The notes under the pieces: generated by a model
Seen by the model: only the letters and a program-made list of their open reading frames with translations
Told to the model about the DNA's origin: nothing
Database searches by the model: none
Translations under genes and position numbers: made by a program
Source of the DNA: Yersinia massiliensis
GTDB lineage: Bacteria; Pseudomonadota; Gammaproteobacteria; Enterobacterales; Enterobacteriaceae
Direction: 5' to 3'
Assembly: GCF_003048255.1 (NCBI RefSeq)
Contig: NZ_CP028487.1
Location: forward strand, 1,302,001 to 1,366,000
Length of the DNA stretch: 64,000 nt
In this document: positions 48,144 to 59,282 of the stretch, piece by piece
Layout: each line of letters begins with the position of its first letter
How positions within the stretch are numbered: position 1 is the stretch's first letter

Positions 48144-48206
48144 ATGGTTGATTTTGAGTTAAGCACGTGGAAAGAGTTTATCGATGCTATGCTGCGTAAG
48201 GCATAA
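48144..48206 (+). CDS. ypfM: 20-codon small protein YpfM
   Basis: An ATG preceded by GAGAGG opens a 20-residue reading frame that ends in TAA. The protein contains ELSTWKEFIDAMLRKA, which matches the pattern W-K-(D/E)-F-I-(D/E)-x-M-L-R-K of the 19-residue E. coli YpfM (recalled sequence, which I could not check here). In E. coli, ypfM lies next to acrD with yffB beyond; here acrD is also the neighbour, which supports the call. The protein is too short for ORF calling. Function unknown. A terminator follows 80 bp later. It is flanked by repeat copies on both sides. Confidence 0.82.
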   Translation: MVDFELSTWKEFIDAMLRKA

Positions 48207-48285
48207 GCGAATAAACCGGCAGTAAGAGTTAATTTCTTTTTGTTGTTTTATCGATACATCTCCAGGGGCGAGTGATCGCTCGCAG

Positions 48286-48317
48286 AAGGCAGGGCCGTTT
48301 CGGTTTCTGCCTTTTTT
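48286..48317 (+). terminator. Terminator downstream of ypfM
   Basis: AAGGCAG pairs with CTGCCTT, with a short CCG/CGG inner pairing in the loop, and runs into TTTTTT. It stands about 80 bp past ypfM and just before the tandem repeat array. Confidence 0.78.
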
Positions 48318-48328
48318 ATTCCCCTTTA

Positions 48329-48797
48329 TCTTTCAAACTGCAGCGGTGTTGGCTGCACTCGTGCGCCCGAATCACTGACTGATGTCAGCTCATCGGGACT
48401 CTCTCGTTTGCCGCCTTGCTGCATCTCGAAATCTTTCGGGGAATCGCGGTGCCTCTTTCAAACTGCAGCGGTGTTGGCTGCGCTCGTACGCCCGAATCAC
48501 TGACTGATGTCAGCTCATCGGGACTCTCTCGCTTGCCGCCTTGCTGCATCTCGAAATCTTTCGGGGAATTATTGTGGCATATCTTTCAAACTGCAGCGGT
48601 GTTGGCTGCACTCGTGCGCCCGAATCACTGACTGATGTCAGCTCATCGGGACTCTCTCGCTTGCCGCCTTGCTGCATCTCGAAATCTTTCGGGGAATTAT
48701 TGTGGCATATCTTTCAAACTGCAGCGGTGTTGGCTGCACTCGTGCGCCCGAATCACTGACTGATGTCAGCTCATCGGAACTCTCTCGCTTGCCGCCT
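48329..48797. repeat. Four-copy tandem array of a ~125-128-bp repeat, ending at acrD
   Basis: CTGCAGCGG anchors at 48338, 48463, 48591 and 48719 give periods of 125, 128 and 128 bp. Each unit has CTTTCAAACTGCAGC, a dyad (CCCGA and TCGGG flanking GAC-tgat-GTC), CTCTCGCTTGCCGCC and CTTGCTGCATCTCGAAATC with a short tail. The last copy is cut at 48797, where it meets the acrD stop codon. Copies differ at only a few bases, so amplification is recent. Same family at 47955 and 11896. Confidence 0.95.
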
Positions 48798-51700
48798 TTA
48801 TTCCTTCGCGCGCGGTGGTCTGCCAGGGAAGCGGCGGCGAACCAGCACGAAGAACAGTGGCACAAAGAAAATCGCCAGCACGGTGGCTGAAATCATCCCC
48901 CCCATCACCCCTGTCCCGACCGCATGCTGACTACCTGAGCCCGCGCCTTGACTGATTGCCATGGGCAGAACGCCAAAAATAAACGCCAGTGACGTCATCA
49001 AAATAGGCCGCAACCGCTGACGTGAAGCCTCCAGTGTGGCCTCGACCAAATCCTTGCCTTTGTTGTTCAATTCATTGGCAAACTCAACAATCAAAATCGC
49101 GTTCTTTGCCGACAGCCCAATAATCGTCAGCAACCCCACTTGGAAATAAACATCATTCTCCAGCCCGCGCAGCCAAGTCGCCGCAACCGCACCTATCACC
49201 CCAAGCGGCACCACCAGCATAACGGAGAAAGGTATTGACCAACTCTCATACAATGCCGCCAGACACAAGAACACCACCAACAATGAAATCGCATACAGGG
49301 CAGGGGCTTGAGAGCCAGATAAACGCTCCTGATAAGACATACCCGTCCATTCCAAACCGAAGCCATTGGGTAACTGCTTCACCAAATCTTCCATCACATT
49401 CATCGCCGTACCAGTACTAACACCCGGCGCGGCCTCACCGACAATCTCTAACGCAGAGTAGCCGTTATAACGCTCTAGCCGTGGTGAACCATATTCCCAG
49501 CGGGTGGTAGAAAAGGCGGCGAAGGGCACCATGCCGCCACTTTTATTGCGCACATACCACTTGTTAACGTCTTCTGGCAGCATACGAGCCGTGGCTTCGG
49601 ACTGCACATAAACCTTTTTCACCCGCCCACGATCAACAAAGTCATTCACGTAAGTCGACCCCCACGCGGTTTTCAGCGTGTTGTTGATATCATCCAGTGA
49701 TACGCCCAGCGCTTGCGCTTTACGCTGATCGATATCTATCTGTAATTGTGGGCTATCGTCTAATCCGTTATGTCGTACCCGTGTCAACGCTGGGTCTTTC
49801 GTGGCCATTTGCAATAATTGGTCACGGGCGGCCATCAACTTATCGTGGCCTAAACCGCCGTGATCTTGCAGTTCCATATCAAAACCTGAGGAACCGCCTA
49901 AGCCTGAAATAGCAGGGGGGCTACTGACCGACACCCGAGCTTCGGTGATTTTGTTAAACGCTTTGGTGGCACGTTCAATAATGGCAAAGGAGGAGTCGTC
50001 ACTACTCTTGCGCTCACTCCAATCCGATAGTCTGATAAAGAGTCGCGCCACGTTCTGGCCGTTACCGCCGGGGCCGGAACCCACCGTTGAAAACACCGAC
50101 AGCACATTCTCTTTTTCAGCGGTTAGGAAATAGTTTTCCACCTTCTCAACTACTTTAAGCGTCTGTTGTTGGGTAGAACCGACAGGAAGCTGAACCTGTG
50201 CCATAAACACGCCGCGATCTTCCAACGGTAAGAATGAGGTGGGTAATTTGACAAACAGCAACGCCAATCCACCCAGCAACAGTAAATACAGCAGCATATA
50301 ACGCAGGCTGTGGTGCAAGACACGGGCTACACCGCGCTCGTAACGATGGGCGCTACGATCAAACATGCGGTTAAACCAGCCGAAGAAACCGCGTTTGGCA
50401 TGATGATGCCCCGGTTTGATGGGCTTGAGCATGGTGGCACAAAGCGCCGGTGTCAGGATCAGTGCCACCAGAACCGAGAGCACCATGGCTGAGACGATGG
50501 TAATAGAGAACTGGCGGTAAATCGCCCCAGTGGTGCCACCGAAGAAGGCCATTGGAATGAAGACGGCCGACAGCACCAAGGCAATCCCGACTAATGCGCC
50601 TTGGATTTGCCCCATAGACTTACGCGTTGCTTCGCGTGGGTCTAGCCCTTCCTCACTCATCACTCGCTCGACGTTCTCCACCACCACGATGGCGTCATCA
50701 ACCAACAATCCAATGGCGAGTACGATGGCAAATAGGGTTAACGTATTAATACTAAAGCCAAATGCCGATAGGATGGCGAAAGTCCCTAGCAATACCACGG
50801 GTACGGCAATGGTGGGGATCAGGGTGGCGCGGAAGTTTTGTAAGAACAAGTACATGACCAAGAAAACCAGCAACACCGCTTCTACCAGTGTTTTGACCAC
50901 ATCCTTAATGGAGGCTTTCACGAACGGGGTGGTTTCATAAGCAATTTTGGCTTCCAGCCCATGAGGGAAGAAGGGGGCCAGTTCAGCTAATCTTGCTTTA
51001 ACCAGTGCGTCGGTTTGTAACTCATTCGCCCCTGAAGCCAGTTTGATACTCATACCGGATGCGGCTTGCCCGTTAAAACGACTGAGATAATCATATTTTT
51101 CGGCACCCAATTCGACTTTTGCCACATCACCCAAGGTCACCAGCGAACCATCCTGATTGACCCGCAGTGTAATTTCTCGAAATTGTTCGGGTGTCTGCAA
51201 TTGGGATTGTGCATTGATAGTGGCGTTCAAGGCTTGATTGTCGACCGACGGCGTTCCACCTAATTGACCGACAGCGATCTGGCTATTTTGTGATTGAATC
51301 GCGCTGACAATATCTTGCGTAGTGAGCTGATAATTATTGAGTTTGTTGGGGTCTAGCCAGATACGCATGGCATATTGTGAACCAAAAGCATCAATGCTCC
51401 CCACCCCTTCGATTCGGCTCAGGGGATCTTGCAGGTTACTGGCAACATAGTCGGCAATATCCTGTTTATCCATGCTGCCATCAGTGGAAACAAACGCCAC
51501 CATCATCAAGGTGTTATCGCCGGACTTTGATACGGAAACGCCTTGCTGCTGCACATCTTGCGGCAGTTTTTTGATGGCAGATTGCAACTGATTCTGGACT
51601 TGCTGCATGGCTTCGTTTGGGTCGGTGCCCGCCTGAAACGTCAAGGTAATGGATGCGCTACCGGAGTTGCTGCTCTGCGAGGACATATACAGCAGATTAT

Positions 51701-51917
51701 CCAAGCCCGTCATGCTTTGCTCGATGACCTGCGTGACGGTATTTTCCAGTGTTTGTGCAGAAGCACCGGGATAGGAGGCACTGATGCGTACATTGGGCGG
51801 TGCCAGATTGGGGTATTGCTCAACCGGCAAGGTTGAGATAGCCAATGCCCCAGTAAGACACATAATTATCGCCAATACCCAAGCAAATATCGGGCGGTCG
51901 ATGAAAAAATTTGCCAT
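48798..51917 (-). CDS. acrD: RND multidrug efflux transporter AcrD
   Basis: The 1039-residue protein begins [21 protein letters not shown] and is closely related to E. coli AcrD (1037). It has 12 membrane helices and two large periplasmic loops; the proton-relay residues are visible in [19 protein letters not shown] (paired Asp, ~405-408) and [17 protein letters not shown] (Lys, ~940). It exports aminoglycosides and other amphiphilic drugs using AcrA and TolC in E. coli; neither is encoded nearby. A BaeR-like box lies in the upstream region. The last codons abut the tandem repeats, but the C-terminus is intact ([13 protein letters not shown]). Confidence 0.96.
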   Translation of the reverse strand: MANFFIDRPIFAWVLAIIMCLTGALAISTLPVEQYPNLAPPNVRISASYPGASAQTLENTVTQVIEQSMTGLDNLLYMSSQSSNSGSASITLTFQAGTDPNEAMQQVQNQLQSAIKKLPQDVQQQGVSVSKSGDNTLMMVAFVSTDGSMDKQDIADYVASNLQDPLSRIEGVGSIDAFGSQYAMRIWLDPNKLNNYQLTTQDIVSAIQSQNSQIAVGQLGGTPSVDNQALNATINAQSQLQTPEQFREITLRVNQDGSLVTLGDVAKVELGAEKYDYLSRFNGQAASGMSIKLASGANELQTDALVKARLAELAPFFPHGLEAKIAYETTPFVKASIKDVVKTLVEAVLLVFLVMYLFLQNFRATLIPTIAVPVVLLGTFAILSAFGFSINTLTLFAIVLAIGLLVDDAIVVVENVERVMSEEGLDPREATRKSMGQIQGALVGIALVLSAVFIPMAFFGGTTGAIYRQFSITIVSAMVLSVLVALILTPALCATMLKPIKPGHHHAKRGFFGWFNRMFDRSAHRYERGVARVLHHSLRYMLLYLLLLGGLALLFVKLPTSFLPLEDRGVFMAQVQLPVGSTQQQTLKVVEKVENYFLTAEKENVLSVFSTVGSGPGGNGQNVARLFIRLSDWSERKSSDDSSFAIIERATKAFNKITEARVSVSSPPAISGLGGSSGFDMELQDHGGLGHDKLMAARDQLLQMATKDPALTRVRHNGLDDSPQLQIDIDQRKAQALGVSLDDINNTLKTAWGSTYVNDFVDRGRVKKVYVQSEATARMLPEDVNKWYVRNKSGGMVPFAAFSTTRWEYGSPRLERYNGYSALEIVGEAAPGVSTGTAMNVMEDLVKQLPNGFGLEWTGMSYQERLSGSQAPALYAISLLVVFLCLAALYESWSIPFSVMLVVPLGVIGAVAATWLRGLENDVYFQVGLLTIIGLSAKNAILIVEFANELNNKGKDLVEATLEASRQRLRPILMTSLAFIFGVLPMAISQGAGSGSQHAVGTGVMGGMISATVLAIFFVPLFFVLVRRRFPGRPPRAKE

Positions 51918-52001
51918 GCAGTGCCAGCCTCTATTAGGAAAGAAATTATTTGCAGCAGAATCAACTCTGCACTCTACCTGTGAATGCTGAAGGAAACGTG
52001 A

Positions 52002-52019
52002 AGAAAATATGGAGAACCT
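52002..52019 (-). promoter_or_regulatory. BaeR-like box upstream of acrD
   Basis: On the minus strand AGGTTCTCCATATTTTCT matches the core of the published BaeR consensus (TTTTTCTCCATDATTGGC) at TTCTCCAT and ATT-like positions, but not at the outer bases. It lies about 90 bp before the acrD start. Treat as a candidate. Confidence 0.35.
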
Positions 52020-52135
52020 GTAAAAAACATCAAGAACACTGAGTTAATTTACGCAGAGGCAAAAAAGAGTGATAAACAGGTCTTTTTTGGGCTATCAAGT
52101 AGACTCAATAGCAGTCACTCAATTTAGGAAGCGGT

Positions 52136-52414
52136 ATGGAACTCAATCCGGTATTTGCTCGTCGTCTCTATCTGTGTTGGCTTATTAGCAGCCATGACTC
52201 AATGAATGTTCCTCGTTTGATGGAACTAACCGGCTGGCCGCGGCGCACATTGCAAGATGTCTTAAAGGCGCTACCCAGTTTGGGTATCACGCTAACGTTT
52301 GTGCAGGATGGTATTCGAAATAATGCGGGCTATTACCAGCTAGAGAGTTGGGGGCCGCTGAACAAAAAATGGATCAATGATCACCATGATTTCATCTTGG
52401 CGGCCATTCAATAG
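52136..52414 (+). CDS. Small winged-helix DNA-binding-like protein
   Basis: The 92-residue protein starts MELNPVFARRLYLCWLISSHDSMNVPRLMELTGWPRRTLQDVLKALPSLG, a helix-turn-helix/winged-helix pattern (HTH in PRLMELTGWPRRTLQDVLKAL). GGAAGCGGT precedes the ATG. It resembles small wHTH proteins of unknown function conserved in enterics and vibrios; I cannot assign a target. It lies divergently from acrD and convergently with narP. It might regulate acrD (inference from position). Confidence 0.7.
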   Translation: MELNPVFARRLYLCWLISSHDSMNVPRLMELTGWPRRTLQDVLKALPSLGITLTFVQDGIRNNAGYYQLESWGPLNKKWINDHHDFILAAIQ

Positions 52415-52460
52415 CCTTGCGGCTAGAGAATAGTAGAGCAGTGATAAGTGAGCGGGGCGG

Positions 52461-53093
52461 CTACGCGTATTTTTTACTTTCTAAAAACATGATGGTTGCT
52501 GCCACACGCGAACGCACATTTAATTTACGCAATAAATTACGAATGTGTACTTTTACCGTTTCTTCCGAAATGTGCAGTTCAAAGGCCACCTGCTTATTGG
52601 ACATGCCCCGCGCCACTTCTTGTAGCACATCTAATTCACGTTCAGTTAATTCAGAGAAAGGATTAATTTGCTCGTGACGAGAAGATAAATATTGGGAGAC
52701 TTCATCACTGAATACTTTTTCACCTTGCGCTGCTTGGCGAATATTCTCCAGCAATATTTCAGGTTCGCTGTCTTTCAGCAGATAACCATCTGCACCCGCA
52801 TCAATCATGGCGTACACATCATTGCGAGCATCAGAAACGGTCAAGACAATAATTCGCGCATCAATACCTTCATTGCGCAACGTTTTTAAGGTATCCAGCC
52901 CTGACATGCCCTTCATATTAAGATCGAGCAGAATGACATCCGGTTGGTACTTCGCGGCTTCAATAATGGCATCGCTGCCGCATTTGGCTTCCGACACGAC
53001 ATCGAAGCTACTATCTAACTCAAGGAGTTGGCGAATACCCCGGCGCATAAGCGGATGATCATCAACGATCATAATAGTGTGACATTTAGTCAT
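52461..53093 (-). CDS. narP: Nitrate/nitrite response regulator NarP
   Basis: The 210-residue response regulator has a receiver domain with the acidic pair in IMIVDDHPLMRRGI and the phosphorylated Asp in DVILLDLNMKGMSG (about residue 57), Lys in LLKDSEPE, and a LuxR-type HTH (residues ~145-205, LTERELDVLQEVARGMSNKQVAFELHISEETVKVHI). It matches E. coli NarP rather than NarL. When phosphorylated by NarQ/NarX it activates nap and other anaerobic genes. It is divergent from the nap operon, separated by 745 bp of control region. No sensor kinase gene is adjacent. Confidence 0.93.
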   Translation of the reverse strand: MTKCHTIMIVDDHPLMRRGIRQLLELDSSFDVVSEAKCGSDAIIEAAKYQPDVILLDLNMKGMSGLDTLKTLRNEGIDARIIVLTVSDARNDVYAMIDAGADGYLLKDSEPEILLENIRQAAQGEKVFSDEVSQYLSSRHEQINPFSELTERELDVLQEVARGMSNKQVAFELHISEETVKVHIRNLLRKLNVRSRVAATIMFLESKKYA

Positions 53094-53558
53094 AATAAGG
53101 ATGTCCCTGTAACCGAAAAAACACTTATACCTTTCTTAACGTAGCATCGCCGTGGTGAGCGACACTGATTGATCCCGCGCACTAAAACTTAAGTTTGCTT
53201 TTCGGGGACCCTTTGCTGGCTGATAACCTGCAATGCCAATGATAAAAGATATAAATATAGGTTGTTAATTAGTGGCTATTTTGTAACTGCTGATCATTTT
53301 GGTCGCTAATGAAGGCGTTTACGCTAGCCATCACTGTTAGCTGACTTATGTTGTAAGTGTACCGCAGTCTGAGTGAGTTTCCTGTGATAACTCTCCCCGT
53401 AGTATAAGAGTGTTCCGATAGGAACTCTATTTTTACATATAAGAACTGAGGCGATTGTTTGCAAGCATCAGCCATTGTTATTGAATGAAAGTTTTCTACC
53501 AGAGGAAAAATCGACCTAATTATCATATTGATTTGATAGTCATTCTCATTAACTCAAT

Positions 53559-53582
53559 CGTTATATAAATAAAGAAATAACG
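53559..53582 (+). promoter_or_regulatory. ModE-type operator upstream of napF
   Basis: CGTTATAT-N8-AAATAACG spans exactly 24 bp, the layout of the E. coli modABC operator (CGTTATAT-N8-ACATAACG). ModE with molybdate activates E. coli napF from a far-upstream position. Its centre (53570.5) is 66 bp upstream of the FNR-type site, close to the E. coli spacing of about 69 bp between sites reported at -133.5 and -64.5. Confidence 0.75.
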
Positions 53583-53629
53583 CAAATAGATTTATTAGTG
53601 ATAAATCAGGCAAATAACCACTAAATTAA

Positions 53630-53643
53630 TTGATCCTGCTCAA
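53630..53643 (+). promoter_or_regulatory. FNR-type site upstream of napF
   Basis: TTGAT-CCTG-CTCAA matches the FNR consensus TTGAT-N4-ATCAA at 9 of 10 defined positions. If the start site is 64-65 bp downstream (near 53701), a TATTCT -10 at 53690-53695 fits. Control of nap by anaerobiosis is expected. Confidence 0.6.
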
Positions 53644-53838
53644 TATCTACTATCGTTTAACTCTAAAGAGTAATTATTTTATTACCCATTATTCTGTATT
53701 TAGTACGTCAACACTGGGTAGCACCTTCATTACTATAAATAAGAATAATTATCATCAACGCAATATTAAGCGTCAGGTGTTAAACGAATCATCTCTATCG
53801 CTCACGCGGATGCGCCAGTAGGTATTAAGGATGTCAGC

Positions 53839-54331
53839 ATGACTGATTTATCACGGCGTAAATTATTGACCGGCTCTTGGCGAGCAGACAAACAACAAAT
53901 GACTGTTTTTCGCCCTCCCTGGTCTGTAATGGAGGCAAATTTTATTGCGGGTTGTACCCGATGCCATGCCTGCGTGACCGCCTGCGAAACCGGCGTATTG
54001 ATGGTGGGCAGTGGTGGTTTCCCCGAAATAGATTTTCAGCGTGCGGAATGCAGTTTTTGCCAAGCTTGCGCGCACGCGTGTGAAGCCGATGTTTTTACCT
54101 CATCAGAACTGGCGCCTTGGTCACTTAAAATCAACATTTCAGACCTTTGTTTGCCTTTTCACCATGTTGAATGCCGTAGCTGTCAGGACAGTTGTGAAAC
54201 ACAAGCGATTAAATTCCGCCCACGCCTGAATGGTATCGCTCAGCCTGAACTCGATTTACCCGCGTGTACGGGATGTGGTGCCTGCCTATCCAGTTGCCCT
54301 GTTCAGGCTGTAACCCTCACTCGGAGTGATG

Positions 54332-54342
<11 letters not shown>
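53839..54342 (+). CDS. napF: Ferredoxin-type protein NapF
   Basis: The 167-residue cytoplasmic protein has several 4Fe-4S cysteine clusters: CTRCHACVTACETG (~39-52), CSFCQACAHACEAD (~69-82), a partial one at CRSCQDSCETQ and a clear last one at CTGCGACLSSCPVQ (~143-156). NapF is linked to maturation or cytoplasmic loading of NapA before Tat export in E. coli. AAGGA is 8 nt before the ATG. First gene of napFDABC; its last codons overlap the napD start. Confidence 0.94.
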
Positions 54343-57090
<2,748 letters not shown>

Positions 57091-57183
57091 TAGGCTGCTC
57101 GCCCTGCGGGGCGAGTGTTGCCACTTACTGATAATAATATCCAGGGAAGCTCAGGCAAAGACGCTGTCTTTCAGGAGGAAGTC

Positions 57184-57651
57184 ATGAATAGCACCATGTT
57201 TAAATCATTCAACCGCCGGTTTTTATCGATAGTATCGCTGTTGGCGGTATTGGTGATGGCCGGGGCGGTCAACGCGGCCAGCAATGTCGAGATGGACTTA
57301 TCCCAATCACCGGAAGTGTCTGGCACGAAAGAAGGCGCGGTGAAAATGCCAAAACAACAACAACGGATGGCGCTGAACTATGTTAACCAGCCACCGATGA
57401 TCCCCCACAGTGTGGATGGCTACCAAGTCAGCAAAAATACCAACCGCTGCCTGCAATGCCACGGTGTTGAGCATTACCGCACCACCGGCGCACCGCGTGT
57501 TAGCCCGACCCACTTCATTGACCGCGATGGCAGAGTGTCGAGTGAAGTCTCTCCACGTCGCTATTTCTGTCTGCAATGCCATGTACCGCAAACCGATGCT
57601 GCACCTATTGTCGGTAACAGCTTCCAACCCGCTCCTGGTTTTGGTCAATAA
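57184..57651 (+). CDS. napB: Diheme cytochrome NapB
   Basis: The 155-residue protein starts MNSTMFKSFNRRFLSIVSL with AGGAGGAAG before the ATG, has a Sec signal ending VNAAS, and two heme c sites (CLQCHG near residue 97 and CLQCHV near 137). It passes electrons from NapC to NapA in the periplasm. A frame extending 23 codons upstream was not used. It lies 93 bp after napA. Confidence 0.95.
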   Translation: MNSTMFKSFNRRFLSIVSLLAVLVMAGAVNAASNVEMDLSQSPEVSGTKEGAVKMPKQQQRMALNYVNQPPMIPHSVDGYQVSKNTNRCLQCHGVEHYRTTGAPRVSPTHFIDRDGRVSSEVSPRRYFCLQCHVPQTDAAPIVGNSFQPAPGFGQ

Positions 57652-57692
57652 CCCAGGTATGACTTTGAGATTAGCGATGAGAGAGGCCAGTG

Positions 57693-58292
57693 ATGAGTGA
57701 AACGAAAAAGCCGGGTGTTATCCGCCGGATATGGCAGTGGTGGCGTCGGCCAAGCCGACTGGCACTCGGAACTTTACTGCTGATTGGCTTTGTCAGTGGC
57801 ATCATTTTCTGGGGCGGCTTTAATACCGGTATGGAGATGGCGAATACCGAGAAGTTCTGTATTAGCTGCCATGAAATGAAAGACAACGTTTATCAGGAAT
57901 ATATGGGCACCATTCACTACAGCAACCGCAGTGGTGTAAAGGCAACCTGCCCAGATTGCCATGTACCCCATGAGTGGGGGCCAAAAATGGTGCGTAAAAT
58001 CAAGGCCAGTAAAGAGTTGTACGCCAAGACAATCGGCTTGATTAATACTCCACAGAAGTTCGAGGCACACCGCCTGACCATGGCCGAAAGTGAATGGGCG
58101 AGGATGAAAGCCAACAACTCGCAAGAGTGCCGTAACTGCCATAACTTCGACAATATGGATTTCACCGCGCAGAAAACCGTGGCGGCGAAAATGCACAGTA
58201 AGGCGATTACCGAAGGCAAGACCTGTATCGACTGCCATAAAGGGATCGCCCATAAATTGCCGGACATGAAGACGGTACCGACCGGCTTTTAA
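57693..58292 (+). CDS. napC: Membrane-anchored tetraheme quinol dehydrogenase NapC
   Basis: The 199-residue NapC/NirT protein has an N-terminal membrane anchor (residues ~24-46) and four heme motifs: CISCHEMK (~59), CPDCHVPH (~89), CRNCHNF (~149) and CIDCHKG (~178). It oxidises quinol and reduces NapB. AGAGG precedes the ATG. It is the last gene of napFDABC and is followed by a terminator. The absence of napG/napH means electrons enter through NapC only in this operon. Confidence 0.95.
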   Translation: MSETKKPGVIRRIWQWWRRPSRLALGTLLLIGFVSGIIFWGGFNTGMEMANTEKFCISCHEMKDNVYQEYMGTIHYSNRSGVKATCPDCHVPHEWGPKMVRKIKASKELYAKTIGLINTPQKFEAHRLTMAESEWARMKANNSQECRNCHNFDNMDFTAQKTVAAKMHSKAITEGKTCIDCHKGIAHKLPDMKTVPTGF

Positions 58293-58336
58293 TTCCCTGC
58301 GTCCTTGATGCGACGGGATAAATAAAATCGTGCTGA

Positions 58337-58374
58337 AATGCCTTGTGGACGTGATGTCGACAAGGCATTTTTTA
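58337..58374 (+). terminator. Terminator of the nap operon
   Basis: AATGCCTTGT pairs with ACAAGGCATT, followed by TTTTTA, about 45 bp past the napC stop codon. Confidence 0.88.
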
Positions 58375-58485
58375 TTGCAATATCGAACAGTGCCTCACAT
58401 AGTAAGGCTGGGTAAGAACCGCGAAATGATATCGATTTGGGCAACGATTGATCATTTATACCGTTACATTTAGAGAAGAAGCGCC

Positions 58486-59067
58486 ATGTCAGTCAAAATA
58501 GACAATATTCAGAGTGAAGTTTTATCTAAGAATTGGTTCAAACTCCATAAATATACCTTTGATTTAATCACTGAAGATGGCACCAGGGTACAGCAAATTC
58601 GCGAAGTGTATGACCGAGGGAATGGCGCGACCATCCTGCTGTATAACCGCGAAAAAGGCACCGTGCTATTGATCAACCAGTTCCGCATGCCTACCTACGT
58701 GAATGGCAACCCAACCGGTATGTTGCTAGAAACCTGCGCCGGATTATTGGATGACGATTCACCGGAAGAGTGCATTCGCCGCGAGGCCATGGAAGAAACC
58801 GGCTACCAGATAGATAAGGTGCAAAAGCTGTTCGAAGCCTATATGTCACCCGGTGGCGTCACCGAAATTATTCATTTCTTTGCTGCTGAATATCATCCAG
58901 ACCAGAAAATCACCGATGATCTCGGCGTTGAAGATGAAGTCATTGATCTCGTCGAACTGCCCTTCACCGAGGCGCTTGCCATGGTGGCCGATGGGCGGAT
59001 TAAGGATGGGAAGACGATTATGTTGTTGCAGTACGCCTCTCTTGCTGCCTTGCTGCAACGCCAATGA
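58486..59067 (+). CDS. nudK: GDP-mannose pyrophosphatase NudK (YffH)
   Basis: The 193-residue Nudix hydrolase has the Nudix box [22 protein letters not shown] (residues ~83-104) and the subfamily pattern [16 protein letters not shown] and [18 protein letters not shown]. coli NudK cleaves GDP-mannose and related sugar nucleotides. The last residues (SLAALLQRQ) are encoded by sequence that belongs to the ~125-bp repeat family (CTTGCTGCCTTGCTGCAAC), so the C-terminus appears to be rebuilt by a repeat insertion. Start at ATG 58486 with AGAAGAAG before it. Confidence 0.92.
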   Translation: MSVKIDNIQSEVLSKNWFKLHKYTFDLITEDGTRVQQIREVYDRGNGATILLYNREKGTVLLINQFRMPTYVNGNPTGMLLETCAGLLDDDSPEECIRREAMEETGYQIDKVQKLFEAYMSPGGVTEIIHFFAAEYHPDQKITDDLGVEDEVIDLVELPFTEALAMVADGRIKDGKTIMLLQYASLAALLQRQ

Positions 59068-59096
59068 CTTTGGGGAAGGGTTGTCGTCCTTGGCGT
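59043..59096. repeat. Partial copy of the ~125-bp repeat family across the nudK stop
   Basis: TTGCTGCCTTGCTGCAAC with downstream GCCAATGACTTTGGGGAAG matches the 3' part of the copy at 11896-12019 (TTGCTGCCTTGCTGCAACACCAATTACTTTGGG region). It runs from the last codons of nudK through its TGA stop. Confidence 0.7.
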
Positions 59097-59282
59097 TCCC
59101 CGAACACTGATAATCCCGCGAATTGTTGATATTCCCTTTTGATTGCTAAGTAAATTCCCTGATTGATGCAAAAATGTTATGCAGAGTATGCCCTAGTTCA
59201 TAGTTTGTGCTAAATGACTCACTATACTGGTTCTGCTCTTGGTCATACCACCTCAAAGCATAAAAGCAAAAGGGAACCTACA

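Larger units (their letters stand above)
53094..53838. other. narP / nap divergent control region
   Basis: This 745-bp gap has no credible gene and is AT-rich on the nap side. It holds the ModE-type palindrome and the FNR-type site listed below, plus ACTCT-aa-AGAGT (53660-53671) and TACCCAT (53683-53689), which resembles a NarP heptamer. The narP promoter side (about 53100-53260) shows no clear motif. Confidence 0.5.

Noticed and set aside
48416..48890. Several 70-75 codon frames across the tandem repeats
   Set aside because: They are repeats of one translated unit (LSNCSGVG, SLTDVSSSGLSRLPPCC) that changes with copy number, with no RBS. They come from the repeat, not from genes.
53683..53698. 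Full NarP 7-2-7 site at nap
   Set aside because: The first heptamer TACCCAT fits but the second (TTCTGTA) matches only 4 of 7 positions, and it would overlap the proposed -10; kept only as a mention.
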